From Zerene cesonia (Eukaryota > Arthropoda > Insecta > Lepidoptera > Pieridae): a stretch of 64,000 bases of DNA. Below, in pieces: positions 47,356 to 58,622 of this stretch. Every line of letters starts with the position of its first letter. The stretch's first letter is position 1. The stretch covers positions 1,054,001 through 1,118,000 of the forward strand of contig NC_052103.1 in assembly GCF_012273895.1 (NCBI RefSeq), written 5' to 3'. The translations under genes and the position numbers were made by a program. The notes beneath the pieces are model-generated. The model worked only from the letters and a program-made list of their open reading frames with translations. It was not told the origin of the DNA and did not search any database.

Positions 47356-47722
47356 CTAGCTGTGACCCGCGGTTGAAACCGCGTAAGTTCGTATCCCGTA
47401 GGAATATCGGTATAAAAAGTGCCTATGTGTTATTTCAGTTGTTCAGCTAGCTACGAAGCAAAATAGTATTATTATTCACCAATAGATGTCAGGAAAAAAA
47501 AACACGAATAAAACACGAATATGACATTATTTCAGTTGTCCAGCTATCTACGAAGCAAAATAGTATTATTATTCAGCAATAGATGTCAGGAAAAAAAAAA
47601 CACGAATAAAACACGAATATGACATTTTCTAAAAAAAATTCCTAGCTAGATCGATTTATCGCCCCCGAAACCCCCTGTATACTAAATTTCATGAAAATCG
47701 TTGGAGCCGATTCCGAGATTCC

Positions 47723-47765
<43 letters not shown>

Positions 47766-47791
47766 AGAATTGCTCGTTTAAAGGTATAAGA
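47356..47791 (-). mobile_element. HLE-B element with internal tandem duplication
   Basis: It has complete HLE-B termini, the CGCGGTTTCAACCGCG hairpin and a TA microsatellite at about 47726. The stretch 47430-47526 is repeated as 47527-47624, with about 97-98 bp per unit and very few differences. Confidence 0.75.
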
Positions 47792-50700
47792 TATATTAAG
47801 CTAAGAGCAAGTTTAAGAAAGAATAGAATCGAATCGTTTTCTAAACACTTTTTTTTTTTTTTAGTAGGACCATTAAAAACTTTAATACAATTCTGATCTT
47901 TATAATTTTTATAATTAATTATTTATTTTTTAATACACATTCCTACACATACAAGTTATTAAAATCACGTATAAAATATATCCAAGACCAGCAGCTAAAC
48001 CGAGTTGAAACTCCATAGTAAATAACCTGAGTGGAAAATTTTCTTCTCTTAGACACAGCTTGATTGACACGTTAAGTGCCTCGCTCCCCCACTTCACATC
48101 AACTCGATATTTTTACGAGAAATACAACTACAACTACTGGTATCATAAAAGTGTGTTATGGAAGAAATTATGTGCTATATAATTATGCTTAGTGTGTGGT
48201 TTTCTACTATAATATCTTGTTCTAAGCTCAAAGCTGTGGTGGATACAATCTCGCGATTTTATATGAGCTAATTATATATTGATGGTGTGCTTAGTTCAGA
48301 AATTTTAAACTGTATATTACAACAATTATAACCGTATGTAAATATATGAAAATCTCTGAATTAAAATAAGAAGTAGGTACCTAAAAGTAAAAAGAAAATC
48401 TGTCATTTCTTTTAAATTTTTCTCGGACATAAAAACCTTGTATTAACTGCAGTGCCATAATTGACAAAATAGCACATATTATGACGGTAGGCACTTGATT
48501 ATCGTCATAGGATCATTCAAGTTTTTATTATACGAGTAGTTTAATACGCAGAAGCATTATTTTTTTAATTAACTGCTTATATCATCATCACATGGTTTCG
48601 TTCGAATAAGCTTGAGAGCAGCTGCAAAGAAGAAATGGTCGTCCATTCAATTTATGACCGGGCTACCGACCTTTGCTTAATGTCGATTCTTAATTATTTG
48701 TCGCTATAGTGGTAGTGATAGATGGACGGCAAAGTCATAGTAATCTATTCTTTGGAACCGAAAAATATAAGAAGCATTAAAAATTTAGATAATTTGAACA
48801 CCGTTTCTTAATTCACAACATCACATTAACACACAATCAATAACAATTAACATGTGAAAATATATTAATGCGGATTTATTATACGCGAAAACGTAGATTA
48901 CTGTTTACAGCGTCTATATTAAGTAGGTTTCGATATACATTCCTAGACTTGCTCTCGCCTGCCGTCCGCGCCGTATCGACTGCGCCACGTGGTGCGACTC
49001 AAGGTTACCGAATCACTTTTGGTTATATTTAGTCCATTCATTTATATTACTTTTAATTCGTATGTGATTATCGTTCACGCTGTTACATCAATCTCGATCA
49101 TTCTTCAGCTTTTTGACAATTAGTGATTTGTTTTCACGTAAAAACTTTTAACTTGCATCAAAGTTATGGCGTAAACACGTCCATTTAAAAAGTTGTAATG
49201 TCTTAGTTTCTTGCTCGATGTTTACGGTCATAACTATCAGACATTTCTAATTTCTTTATCGTCGAAGTTGTGTTTTCTTTGTAGACATGTTATTGATGAG
49301 TAATATTATCTCGTGTTATAGCTGTTACGAACATGGGGCGTACAAGTCGTTTCTTATTTTCTTGGTATAATTGCTTTGATGTAGAAACTATTAAAAATAT
49401 CGGTGCTACAGTTTTTGTCTTCACCTTGATGGCCAAGAATGATCACGTTTAACAAATTAATTATACTTTCATCTAGAGATCTCATAATGACAAATTAATC
49501 CACTATCGTCTTACTAGTTTCCGGGTACAACGTACCCCAAATTGTTTAATTAAAATACTTTTTTGTGTTCAAGTGTTATTAGATGAAACAGCTTTCTCGA
49601 AGAATAGTTATTCTATGAACATTATACCGTAACTATTTAGTAATTGGTTATTATACGACCAATAGAAAGCACAGCGCAGGCCCGTAACCCATACGTTGGC
49701 CATGCACAAAGTTATGAGTTCACTATTTATATTATCATTAACCGCAAGTTCTCAGGACCAGTTTCCGATACTGGTTTTACATTCAGGGTTACAGACCGGG
49801 CTTTCTAGACGCCTGAAAAACGGGCGGCGCGTAGGTGGCACGACTTTCGCAACGTTTTGTAATGGAATATTTTCTAACAGGTTCTTGAAAACGTTTTTTG
49901 TTGTTATATGTAATTCGTCGGGGTTAATGTTTAACCTCTGCGATCGAGGTGTACTTACACTTAGACAGAATAACGTCTAGCTACGTAGTTGGATAGATAT
50001 GCAAAAACTGATTTAAGTAGAGTATTTTAATCAGAGTCTTCGAATATATGCAAAATCTATTGAAATGAGTGAATTTTTTCCATATTATAACTAAGAGTTT
50101 TGAAAATCATTAAATGAATCTGATCATACATATTGCATGAATAGTAGAAATATGTTCTTAAATATGTGTATATATAACCAATTTTGTCATTTCTAGATGG
50201 TTCTAGAACTCGGTAGTCACCAAGGTTAATTGTGTATTTGCTGGGAATGATTCACAAATTGTGTACACACCATAGTCTACGCATACAAGGAAAATTGTGT
50301 GTAAATAATATACATTTTGTCTCTCATTTTAGCTCAATATGCTACCGTCTCGTCTAAGTCTATTCAAAATATTTCAACAATTCTTCCTTAAACGTGTACG
50401 AGTATGTCGCAAATGCTAAACCATTTTTCTTTACAGAGCTTGACCTAGAAATAACTTTTCTCCAACAATATATTGCACAATATCCATTAAAATATTTAAC
50501 CCACATTCTCGGAATGTCGCGATGCGACACGTGCGTGGTTATAGCTTAGTTCGCTTTCATGGCCTTTGGGGGGGTTGGGTGCCTTATTAAATGTTTTGTT
50601 AGGACAATATAAAATCCATACTTTTAAGTCACGAAAATACCGAGGCATTTTGATTTCGCTTCGATTCCTTAGAGAAAAAAACATAAAATGAAAGTTACGT

Positions 50701-51290
50701 ATCTCAATTGAACTGCATTATAGAACTAGTGGTTCACCGCGGTTTCTCCCGTGGTACATATATAGTCTATTATTATAGCAATCGTACATCCAGAAATCAG
50801 TCCAATAGTTCCTCAGGTTAGCGCTAGCAAACACTCTTCAACCTTATATTGTTTGTATGTAATTCCAGATGGACTTCACACTTCAGTAGCTCTATTTTAT
50901 AAGGCGCATTTCTTTAATAAATGAATGACTTCATTATTACTGTAATTGTCTTATCGGCGCATGTTTCTAGATAATTATAGATAGTCTTATGTCAACTGCG
51001 TTGTTCCTTGCTCTAGTATATCGAAAACATTTTTAACTGTAAATATGAAATATATACTTACGTTATTTTTATATTTTTAAACCTGTGCGCATTTTTTAAA
51101 TATCAAATACTTTTTTTGTTATGTTGGATTTCATTCTAAAATTAATTGTTTAAAGATAATTATATATCTTGTAGAATATATTACCTAACCGAAACTCAAA
51201 GAGCGAAATCCATTCACGTGAATTTGTAGGTAAAATGTATAAAATAAATTCTCTGGTATCGGAAGGGTCAGGCGGGCGAGCGACCCAGCT
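47792..51290. other. Long non-coding stretch
   Basis: An HLE-C copy lies at 50726-50848. A 94-codon frame at 49696-49980 has no coding character. A CG patch occurs at about 48958-48998. I see no exon. Confidence 0.35.
50726..50848 (-). mobile_element. Helitron-like element HLE-C, truncated
   Basis: CTAGTGGTTCACCGCGGTTT with the 'cagtccaatagttcctcagg' region resembling 23024. Confidence 0.4.
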
Positions 51291-51296
51291 GTATCG

Positions 51297-51363
51297 ATCG
51301 CGACGTTGCCACACCGGCACGACTTTCCCCGCGTTGCCGCACCGCGCTTTATTATGACTTGTT
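51297..51363 (+). promoter_or_regulatory. CpG motif island, copy 4
   Basis: The exact 11-mer is at 51300-51310, with a second site GCGTTGCCGCACCGCGC at 51331-51347, 28 bp after the first. CTTTATTATGACTTGTT follows, as at 43041. It lies about 550 bp downstream of the 3' end of the MADF-BESS gene at 51871. Confidence 0.5.
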
Positions 51364-51617
51364 GCTGTCTGTCGTTGTGCGTACTGCGCTGATGTAGGTT
51401 GCGTAGATAATTGAGCGTCAGAGGTTTTCGACGACTGGCGTTTTTAAGAAAATAGGTACAAATATACATACATACATACAAATACTTCGTGGTATATCGT
51501 TTGTAAGCATTGTTACATAGTGTCAAACATCTGCCTAGTCATTTAAAACATGCCACGTAGGTTAGTAAAAAAACAGTATATTATCAATAATAACAGTCGA
51601 GTTAAGTGAACTTAAGA

Positions 51618-51623
51618 TTTATT
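51618..51623 (-). terminator. Candidate polyadenylation signal of the 51871 gene
   Basis: AATAAA on the - strand, 250 bases past the stop codon. Another is at 51685-51690. Confidence 0.4.
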
Positions 51624-51870
51624 GTCATAATAAGAGGCAAATGTATTCAACAATTATTTAATCAGTTGTAAAAACAATACTGTTTTTATTAATCGCATGG
51701 TTTATCGAGAATTACGTTTCGATGCATGTTTATCGAATAATTTTGTTTGACGGTACTTTTTCGTTGCCTTTCTTTGTGTTTTGCCTTAATTATTATAAAT
51801 AGTTAATTATAATTATGATGTGAATTTAAAGTAAAGCTATACTTGAAAATGAATCTTATTCATCTTTTAA

Positions 51871-52843
51871 TTATAATGGATTCGAACGTATACTTTTTAT
51901 TAAATGCAAGATTTGAGTGCGAAATTCTAATTTTTGGTCTAGATTAAACTCGTGCACGACCGGTAAAAGAGAGTCAAAGAATAATTTGTCCTCATCCGTA
52001 ATAGAGCTCGACGAAATCCGGATTTCCTCTTCTCTCGGCATTTCTAGAAACTCGGGTCTCTCTTTCACTCTTCTTTTGCGTTTCAAGTTTTCAATGACAG
52101 ATTGATCTTCTTCTTCGCTTGATGATTCCGCTTTAATTAGGATAATAGATTCAGTATCGGCACCTAGATTGTTTGGACTGGAATCTGCTAGTCTGTCTTC
52201 AACGGTAGTTGATAGGCATTGTTCATCGTGCGAGGACGAATCCTCTTTCACATTAGCAACTTGTGAATGTTGTGTGCGTTTTCTGGGGCGACTCTTGTCC
52301 TCGGATCTTGCCGGTCGGTGCTGGTACAGGACGTCCAAGAAGGACATCCTTTCGGTGTGCGTGTAACGCGAGCTATTGTCCTTGCGTCGCAACGAACGTA
52401 CGTAGTTGTCCCGTAGGTTCCTCCATTTGCCTTGTAATTTACGATCTGAAACAATAAAGTTGATCGTACAAACGGTCTCTGAATGATGAATCTTATGTTG
52501 TTTTAATACAAATCGTGCAAAATATAACGTTAACATAATGTTAAAAGTTAAAACATTATCTGTAAACCGTGAGAGATTCTTATGAGATAGTTTCGTGATA
52601 TACTGAACAATTGAAAGACTATGCACATAGTTAATTATGAATTTTGCATGTATACTTACAAATATCAACCTTCTTAGACGCTGGCATATCATCAAAATCT
52701 ATTATGAAGACTTGTGCGATTTCTGCCCATGCCTTTTCCTTGTGCCTTTTCAATTTGTTTTCGTCGCAGGTCCAATCCCATATAGCTGGTTGTTTTGATA
52801 CTTCACTGATAAATAATTCAGCGTCTATGGAATACAACGCCAT
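51871..52843 (-). CDS. MADF-BESS domain protein 1
   Basis: Two exons in gene order, 52843-52660 and 52445-51871, separated by a 214-bp GT-AG intron (donor GTAAGT, acceptor TTGTTTCAG). They encode 252 residues. Residues ~8-95 form a MADF domain: ELFISEVSKQPAIWD, then KLQGKWRNLRDNYVRSLRRK across the splice. The middle is acidic and Ser-rich (SSSEEEDQSV) with a basic patch KRKRRVK. Residues ~210-248 are a BESS motif (DKLFFDSLLPVVHEFNLDQK). MADF domains bind DNA in a Myb/SANT-like way and BESS motifs mediate protein contacts, so a nuclear transcription regulator is likely. The ATG at 52843 has context CAAAATGG. An in-frame ATG at 52972 would add 43 residues before the domain but seems less likely. 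Confidence 0.94.
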
Positions 52844-52993
52844 TTTGTTGTTAACGATACTATCAACTATAGCACTTGTATAAACAAAGGTCTCGGTTGT
52901 AAAACGTGCGTCGATCGCATCCGAACCGCTGAGTTGAAATGGACGCAGTGCGAGCGGTGCGCCGTGCGGCACCGCATTCCAGTCTGGCGGGCT

Positions 52994-53004
52994 GGCAACG
53001 TCGC
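52994..53004 (-). promoter_or_regulatory. CpG motif GCGACGTTGCC, copy 5, near a MADF-BESS start
   Basis: Exact 11-mer on the - strand, about 150 bp upstream of the ATG at 52843. This is the only copy close to a confident gene start. Confidence 0.5.
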
Positions 53005-54243
53005 TTCAACGGTCTGCGTTTTATGGACTACGTTCATCATACTAGCAATATATCCCATTTACAATTATAAATCACAGAAAATTGAATTTCATGACAGCTG
53101 CTAAGAGTATCATGTTGAAATGTAACAGACGTTTATTATAGAACTTGGAGGGTATAAGATTATGCCCGAGATGCACCTGCCTGCATCCTGCTGCTCTACT
53201 TTGTGTTTGTACCCGTATATAAAGTATCCTATTCCATTCTCCAATATACTATTACAGATTCACTCACTCGCTGATCACTTACCATCAGGTGACGCGTCTG
53301 CTCAGTTGCCTCTTATAGAAAATAAATTAAAAGCTCTGTTTGTAAATTAACTACATAAAAGTGTTAACTGAATCAGTAAAAACGCAGAATTGCTCCGTTT
53401 TAGTTTTACGAAGGATAAACTCACAAACACTATTAAAGTTAATCGTTTTAATTTATTTGTATTTTTTAATAAATTATAAACAAACCATCGGACCTTAACT
53501 TACGTGTTAAACAAAATTCATTGCAAGGATTTTCTAAAAGTATTAAAATAAACGGACTTAATTCTCGTTCAGGTAGAAGTTTAAAATAATAGAGAAAGTT
53601 TATAAAACGGGAAATTTATGCCTGAATAGAACAGAGGCGTTCAGCCTTTGTGTTAAGTTCCCAACTATTTTGTATAATTCTATTTTGATGAATCTAAATA
53701 TTACGCTATTTTATTTACGGTCACATTTATTGTGATATTATTCTATTGTTTTAGTATTACACTGTTTTCTTTTGTCACGGGGCAAGTGCTCGTCGAAATC
53801 AGGCACGAAGTTTGCAGAACTGCGAGATTTATCGAATCCATTGAATAACGTATGAACGTCGATATTAATTATTTATTTGTTAAATATTTCGTTTGTTTCA
53901 GGTATATAAAGGCAACAGGTACACTCGTTATTAATAAAAATATTTCTCGTGATTGTTTGTAATATTATGATTATAACAACAACTTCAATCCTACTTTCGG
54001 AGTATATGAATTGAATAGTGAATGAATTGAATAACAATAATAGTCAAAGGCTAAGAGAAAATAAGTTCAAACAATGATAACTATTAGATAGTTAAATACG
54101 AAAATAATGTACTAATTATTTAGGCTTATCTCTTACTCTCATTTTAAATATTAAAATCTGTCCAATAATCCAGCTTACACTGACATAAACCCATAAATAG
54201 TAAAAGGATTCCTAAAAAGAAAACAACAAATATAAAAAACAAC

Positions 54244-54249
54244 TTTAAT
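54244..54249 (-). terminator. Possible ATTAAA polyadenylation signal
   Basis: ATTAAA on the - strand, 33 bases past the stop codon at 54282. No AATAAA is nearer. Confidence 0.3.
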
Positions 54250-54281
54250 CAACCTTAAACATTAATCAACAACAACTACAA

Positions 54282-56914
54282 CTAATCGAAACTATCTCTA
54301 TTCTGTCTTTTAACCTGGAACCGCCTGTCGTTCGAACTACCCGCTTGGAGCTTATTAAAATGCGTTGTCACAGCCTCTTGCATGATGTTAGCGATCTGAG
54401 CTCTGACCCACATCTTAATATCTAGTGGAAATTGTTTTATTTCTGGCAAAAACGATAGTAAAAACAACCTGTCGCTATCACCGTCGTCTGACATCTCTAG
54501 GGGGAAAATTGGCATTTCAACTTCTTCGGTCGGCGCGAATTCGGAACTGGGCTTTTTCGCCCGGCGTCGTTTACGCGGTTTCGGAGTTGGTACTGCTGGG
54601 GTGTCCGCTGGCTCTGTCTTCGGAGCGTCGTCCATGATGATCTCCTCTCGAGCCACGTCTTCCACCTCGCTGCAACGAAATGGGCGTGAGTCCTGATGGC
54701 TAATGGGTTGTGTTACAATGTGAGAATTTGATTTCAACATTCTCAAGTGGAGATTCTCTTGCAATATCGACATAAACAAAACATGAATATTATAATCGCT
54801 TTTTTTTTAATAAATTTAAGTTTTTTTTTTTATTATTTGCTACATTTTTTTTATGCTGGCTATTAATGAATTCGCATATACTCATGGCATATTAAGTTAC
54901 TAAAATGCACTTAAATAAGAAAATAACAAACTAACTTCATTTAACGTAGCATATTCAAAACCCATCATTTGCGAACAATAGTAAATTAACTAATTAACTA
55001 ATACGTTATAGCCCGGTGTATATTTACAGATTTCTCCGAGACTATAATTTATCCGCGAATTAAGTTACAACTGAGTTAATTTAATCTTCGCTTAAGCAAT
55101 AAGACATCTAAACGCGGTTCATGTACTTAGTTAGAAATAATGGTACTCATTACTAATTAGAATACTTTGCATGTTAACTAAATATGTACCGTCTTTTCAT
55201 CTCGTCTCTATGCAGGATATGTAGGCACGTCACGACCGCACCCAAGTATCCTATAACCTCATATTTTTACTAAATCATGGTAACTTACGTACAATGAACC
55301 ACATTTTCTTATGTTTCCGTGTAAATACATATCTTATTATCTATCGGTGAATAATAATACTATTTTGCTTCGTAGATAGCTGGACAACTGAAATAACACA
55401 TAGGCACTTTTTATACCGATATTCCTACGGGATACGGACTTACGCGGTTGCAACCGCGGGTCACAGCTAGTGTATTCTTTAAATAGAACGTGTTTTACGT
55501 GCAGCGAATTGTACGTAAGGACTAATCGTCTAGCTATACAGAAACGGGAATACATAATGTATTGAACTGCATACTTGGGATAATTTTTTACGTGTTAAAA
55601 AAAATTATGGATAGTGGCCGTTGTGTTGTTCACTTATAGGATCAAATACACATATTGTCGCACTGAATAAGTCGAAGGATTTAGTATTACTGACTCATAA
55701 TGAGAAAAATCTATTGTGATTGTTGTGATAATGTTACTATAGCAACTACGCTCTATATATGTGTATGATCTGCGAGCGTAATCTCGCGCCTAACGTGTGG
55801 TGGGCAGTCCAGCCAGAACCACGGGCCAAGAGCTGATGGGTGCCTGTACACACATCGAACTTTGTCGAGCCAGTGATGAGAGTAATTGTCACAGAAGTAT
55901 ATACCATACTACTGTCATATTGAATGTGTTTACATTATATCGTAATATTATACATAATATATCACTCCAATATCGTAAACAAAACATACTAAGTATATAA
56001 AGAATAAATAATATATGAGTTCTGCGATCTCTATATATAACAAATGTATTAATCAGTACACGATACCAATACCAATATCATCACGATACTCACTCAGTCT
56101 CATCACTGACGTCTCCTTCGAAGCCTCCGAGGAAACTCATCCGTTTGAAGTACATATACACCCTCCGGTGTATTCGAACACCCGACCGCCGCGAACGCAG
56201 CTCCCGGTTGTACGCGTCGCGCAGTGACCGCCATTTCTTTTGCAACTGCAGCACTGTTGGCGATATTTTAAAATTTTAATAATAACTACTACGTGGAATA
56301 CTAATTATATATACGTGTACTAGTTGCTGAAGATATGTTTCTTTAAACCAGGACCAACTCAACTAACCTGCCCCATTAAAAGGCTATATTGAGTTGGTGT
56401 TCATCGTCTTTCAACCGATTTCAATAAAGGGAGGAGGCTATTATATATTTATACATTTAAATCCGGTCTAGTCTTGACAATTTGAAGACATTTTAGATTT
56501 TTGTTACAAATAATGATACAAGTAACGCGATCGTAAGCTTAGCTATCGGATATTGTGAACCTGCGTGCAGTAAATAAGTTGAAAATATGCCCATATTATT
56601 GTCATACAAACTAAAGTATAACACAAACAGCATTATTTCCAAATAGCTTGTGTCTTTATAGAACGTGCTAATAAACAAAATAAGGAATGTCGCAATTGGT
56701 TACGTTTCGTCCGCGTCGCAAACATAAACGCACCTCGGTCGTACGCCGTGGCCTTGTCGAAGGAGTCCCAATTGGGGAACAGCGCCGCGCCAATGTCCTT
56801 CCACAGCACCAGCTTCTCGTCCCGGTCGAGCGTGTGGTGGCTCTGGTACAGCCCCGGCCGCTTCTTCACCTCCTCGATGAGGCGCACCGGGTTGAAGGAG
56901 TACTCGCCGTTCAT
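54282..56914 (-). CDS. MADF-BESS domain protein 2
   Basis: Three exons in gene order: 56914-56734, 56253-56094 and 54669-54282. All junctions are GT-AG in matching phase, giving 242 residues. Exon 2 must start at 56253 (acceptor CCAACAG); starting at the nearer GCTGCAG breaks the frame. The MADF domain begins at about residue 8 (NPVRLIEEVKKRPGLYQ), contains LWKDIGAALFP, and continues LQLQKKWRSLRDAYNREL. A Pro-rich basic segment PKPRKRRRAKKP may be a nuclear localisation signal. The BESS motif is at about 176-213 (DSDRLFLLSFLPEIKQFPLD). A role in chromatin or transcription is inferred from the family. Exon 1 is extremely GC-rich, exon 3 is not. Confidence 0.94.
55332..55470 (+). mobile_element. 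HLE-B element, deletion derivative, in MADF-BESS 2 intron 2
   Basis: It keeps TCTTAT of the 5' end after A, then jumps to the 3' half (GGTGAATAATAATACTATTT) and ends with CGCGGTTGCAACCGCG and CAGCTAG before T. Confidence 0.7.
56395..56510 (+). repeat. LINE-tail-like repeat in MADF-BESS 2 intron 1 region
   Basis: TTTCAACCGATTTCAATAAA followed by a CCGGTCTAGTCTTGACAATT block, homologous to 32682-32835. Confidence 0.45.
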
Positions 56915-56929
56915 GGTGTCTGCGACCCT

Positions 56930-57060
56930 GCGACGAAAAGACGCGCGCCCGGCGCAGCAGTCGCGGTCGGACTGACGCGCGGCCCGTCGCGCGCCGATCG
57001 CTGATTGGCGGGACCGCTGCGACTGTCGCGTCGGAATTATGTCAGCTGTTTGTTATTGAG
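56930..57060 (-). promoter_or_regulatory. CpG-rich promoter of MADF-BESS gene 2
   Basis: CG-dense sequence just upstream of the ATG at 56914, with CCGCCAATCA on the gene strand (complement of 57002-57011), a CCAAT box roughly 90 bp upstream of the start. No TATA box is seen. Confidence 0.5.
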
Positions 57061-57668
57061 TTGTTTTCGATGTATTGCAACGTTGTTTCGCTGCTCATTT
57101 GCGCGTCGCACTGCCGACACGTATCCGTCGTGACGTTGTCAATTGCACGTTCCATGTTTGAATTTTTTTTTTTTTATTCGTTAGACAATTAGTTGTATTG
57201 TGTAAAAAGGCTGTATAGATTATTATTTATTTCACACCGGTGTCATAGTAGATAACACTGTTTATCTGAAATAATTAGTCGAGAATATTTATTGAACTCG
57301 TTATATTAGCTCTATCTAGGCAAATGTTTGTTATCTAATTTTAATACAGGTTTAGGGCTGGTCTGCAGGCCACTAATAGCCCAACCGGTTCGCTTACTAA
57401 ATTGATACCCGTTCGACAAAAGGTCGTCTTTATTCTGATATAATTAGGTAGCCTAGATTTGAAAGTGTCTCAATATTATTTATTTAGGTTATTGAAGACT
57501 TTATCTATTTTAGGACGCGGATAAGTACGGTATTTTTTGCACTATAAGGAACACATAGTTTATAATATACAACTGCTTTATTTTATAAAAGTTTGATTAT
57601 TTTATCGATAATAAACAGATGGTTTTCCTGCATTTATAATTTGTTGTTAGGAGTCTCGAGATTGACCA

Positions 57669-57836
57669 TACTAATATTATAAAGAGGAAACATTTGCATT
57701 TTTGGATGTTTGTAACGTTTTCACGCAAAAACCCCTGGAACGATTTCAAAAATTCTTCCACGATTACAAAGCTGCATCTTCACTGGGTGACATAGGCTAT
57801 ACATGTACCACGGGCGAAGCCGGGGCGAACAGCTAG
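57669..57836 (+). mobile_element. Helitron-like element HLE-C
   Basis: TACTAATATTATAAAGAGGA to GGGGCGAACAGCTAG before T, with a CGGGCGAAGCCGG hairpin near the end. A related fragment lies at 47215-47335. Confidence 0.6.
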
Positions 57837-57867
57837 TCGGTATATTAAGACCAATCAGTTCATATGG

Positions 57868-57990
57868 GTCTCGTGATCTATGTACTATGTGATGTCGCGA
57901 CTAAGAATCGAACCCGGATTTTGCTATAATCTGCTGACCACTGACAGGCTGACCACAAGACCGACATGACGTCACAGTTTAACTTCTGGT
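57868..57990 (-). other. tRNA-like segment
   Basis: Box A-like TTGTGGTCAGC and box B-like GGTTCGATTCT on the - strand (57904-57914). No cloverleaf is drawn. Probably a SINE head or a pseudo-tRNA. A palindromic TGACGTCA lies at 57967-57974. Confidence 0.3.
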
Positions 57991-58518
57991 ATCCATGATA
58001 TATCCTAAACACTTGGCGCAATACACGAAAATAATAATGATCGAACGTCGGTGCCCCGCACGTGATTTGTGGTCGCATAAATCAAAATATTCGTAGACAT
58101 GTAATTACTTTAATTATGGGTTCTAGTGTGATTTGTTGCGTGTGTGTGCGTGCGATTTATTCGTCTGGGTGATCAATTGCAGTTAGGTTCAAAAAGGTTG
58201 AACATCAATTATTTATACGGCGATACCTATACGTTTGAAGGAAAAAATACGATGCGCTGTGAAATAACAACTTTTTTGTGCGCTCAGTCGATAAAACTGA
58301 ACATAATGTCGAAATACAACCGGCGAGATTTGAGATGTTGAGAACTGCATGGTAACGGATCGCTCGAATGTCATTTCTCAAGAACGAAACAATCGTTATT
58401 TGTTCGGAAAGTTTAAAGTTTAAAGTCTTAAGTCAAAAACATAACTTTTGTATGTAATCATTCCGTGCGGTATGTAATCCCAAAATACATCGCGTGGGTA
58501 CAAGATATTGATGTGGGC

Positions 58519-58622
58519 CGGTGCGGCAACGTCGCGTCGCACTTTTGCTACACCGACCGGCCGGTACCGCTATGCGAGGTTGCCGCGCCGCCGCCCCGCA
58601 CCGTGCGGCAACGTCGCGCCTT
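58519..58622. promoter_or_regulatory. CpG motif island with three sites, copies 6 and 7
   Basis: Two exact - strand 11-mers at 58525-58535 and 58607-58617 flank a + strand GAGGTTGCCGCGCCG at 58577-58591. This is the densest motif cluster of the window, in about 100 CG-rich bases with AT-rich DNA on both sides. Confidence 0.5.

Larger units (their letters stand above)
52844..54281. other. Upstream region of MADF-BESS gene 1 and spacer
   Basis: A CG-rich patch at 52900-53010, just upstream of the start, includes the exact CpG motif (GGCAACGTCGC, 52994-53004) and is probably part of the promoter. A REP-2 3' fragment lies at 53265-53330. AT-rich sequence without exons follows. Confidence 0.45.

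Noticed and set aside
49696..49980. 94-codon + strand ORF with a hydrophobic start
   Set aside because: A signal-peptide-like beginning, but no splice sites, domain or codon bias support it.
51185..51526. 113-codon ORF on the - strand
   Set aside because: It runs through the CpG motif island and shows no domain or codon bias. More likely an effect of local CG content.
52631..52972. Start of MADF-BESS 1 at 52972
   Set aside because: The in-frame ATG would add 43 residues before the MADF domain. The ATG at 52843 has better context and places the domain at the usual distance.
56687..57004. 105-codon + strand ORF
   Set aside because: Antisense of the GC-rich first exon of MADF-BESS 2; open only because of GC content.
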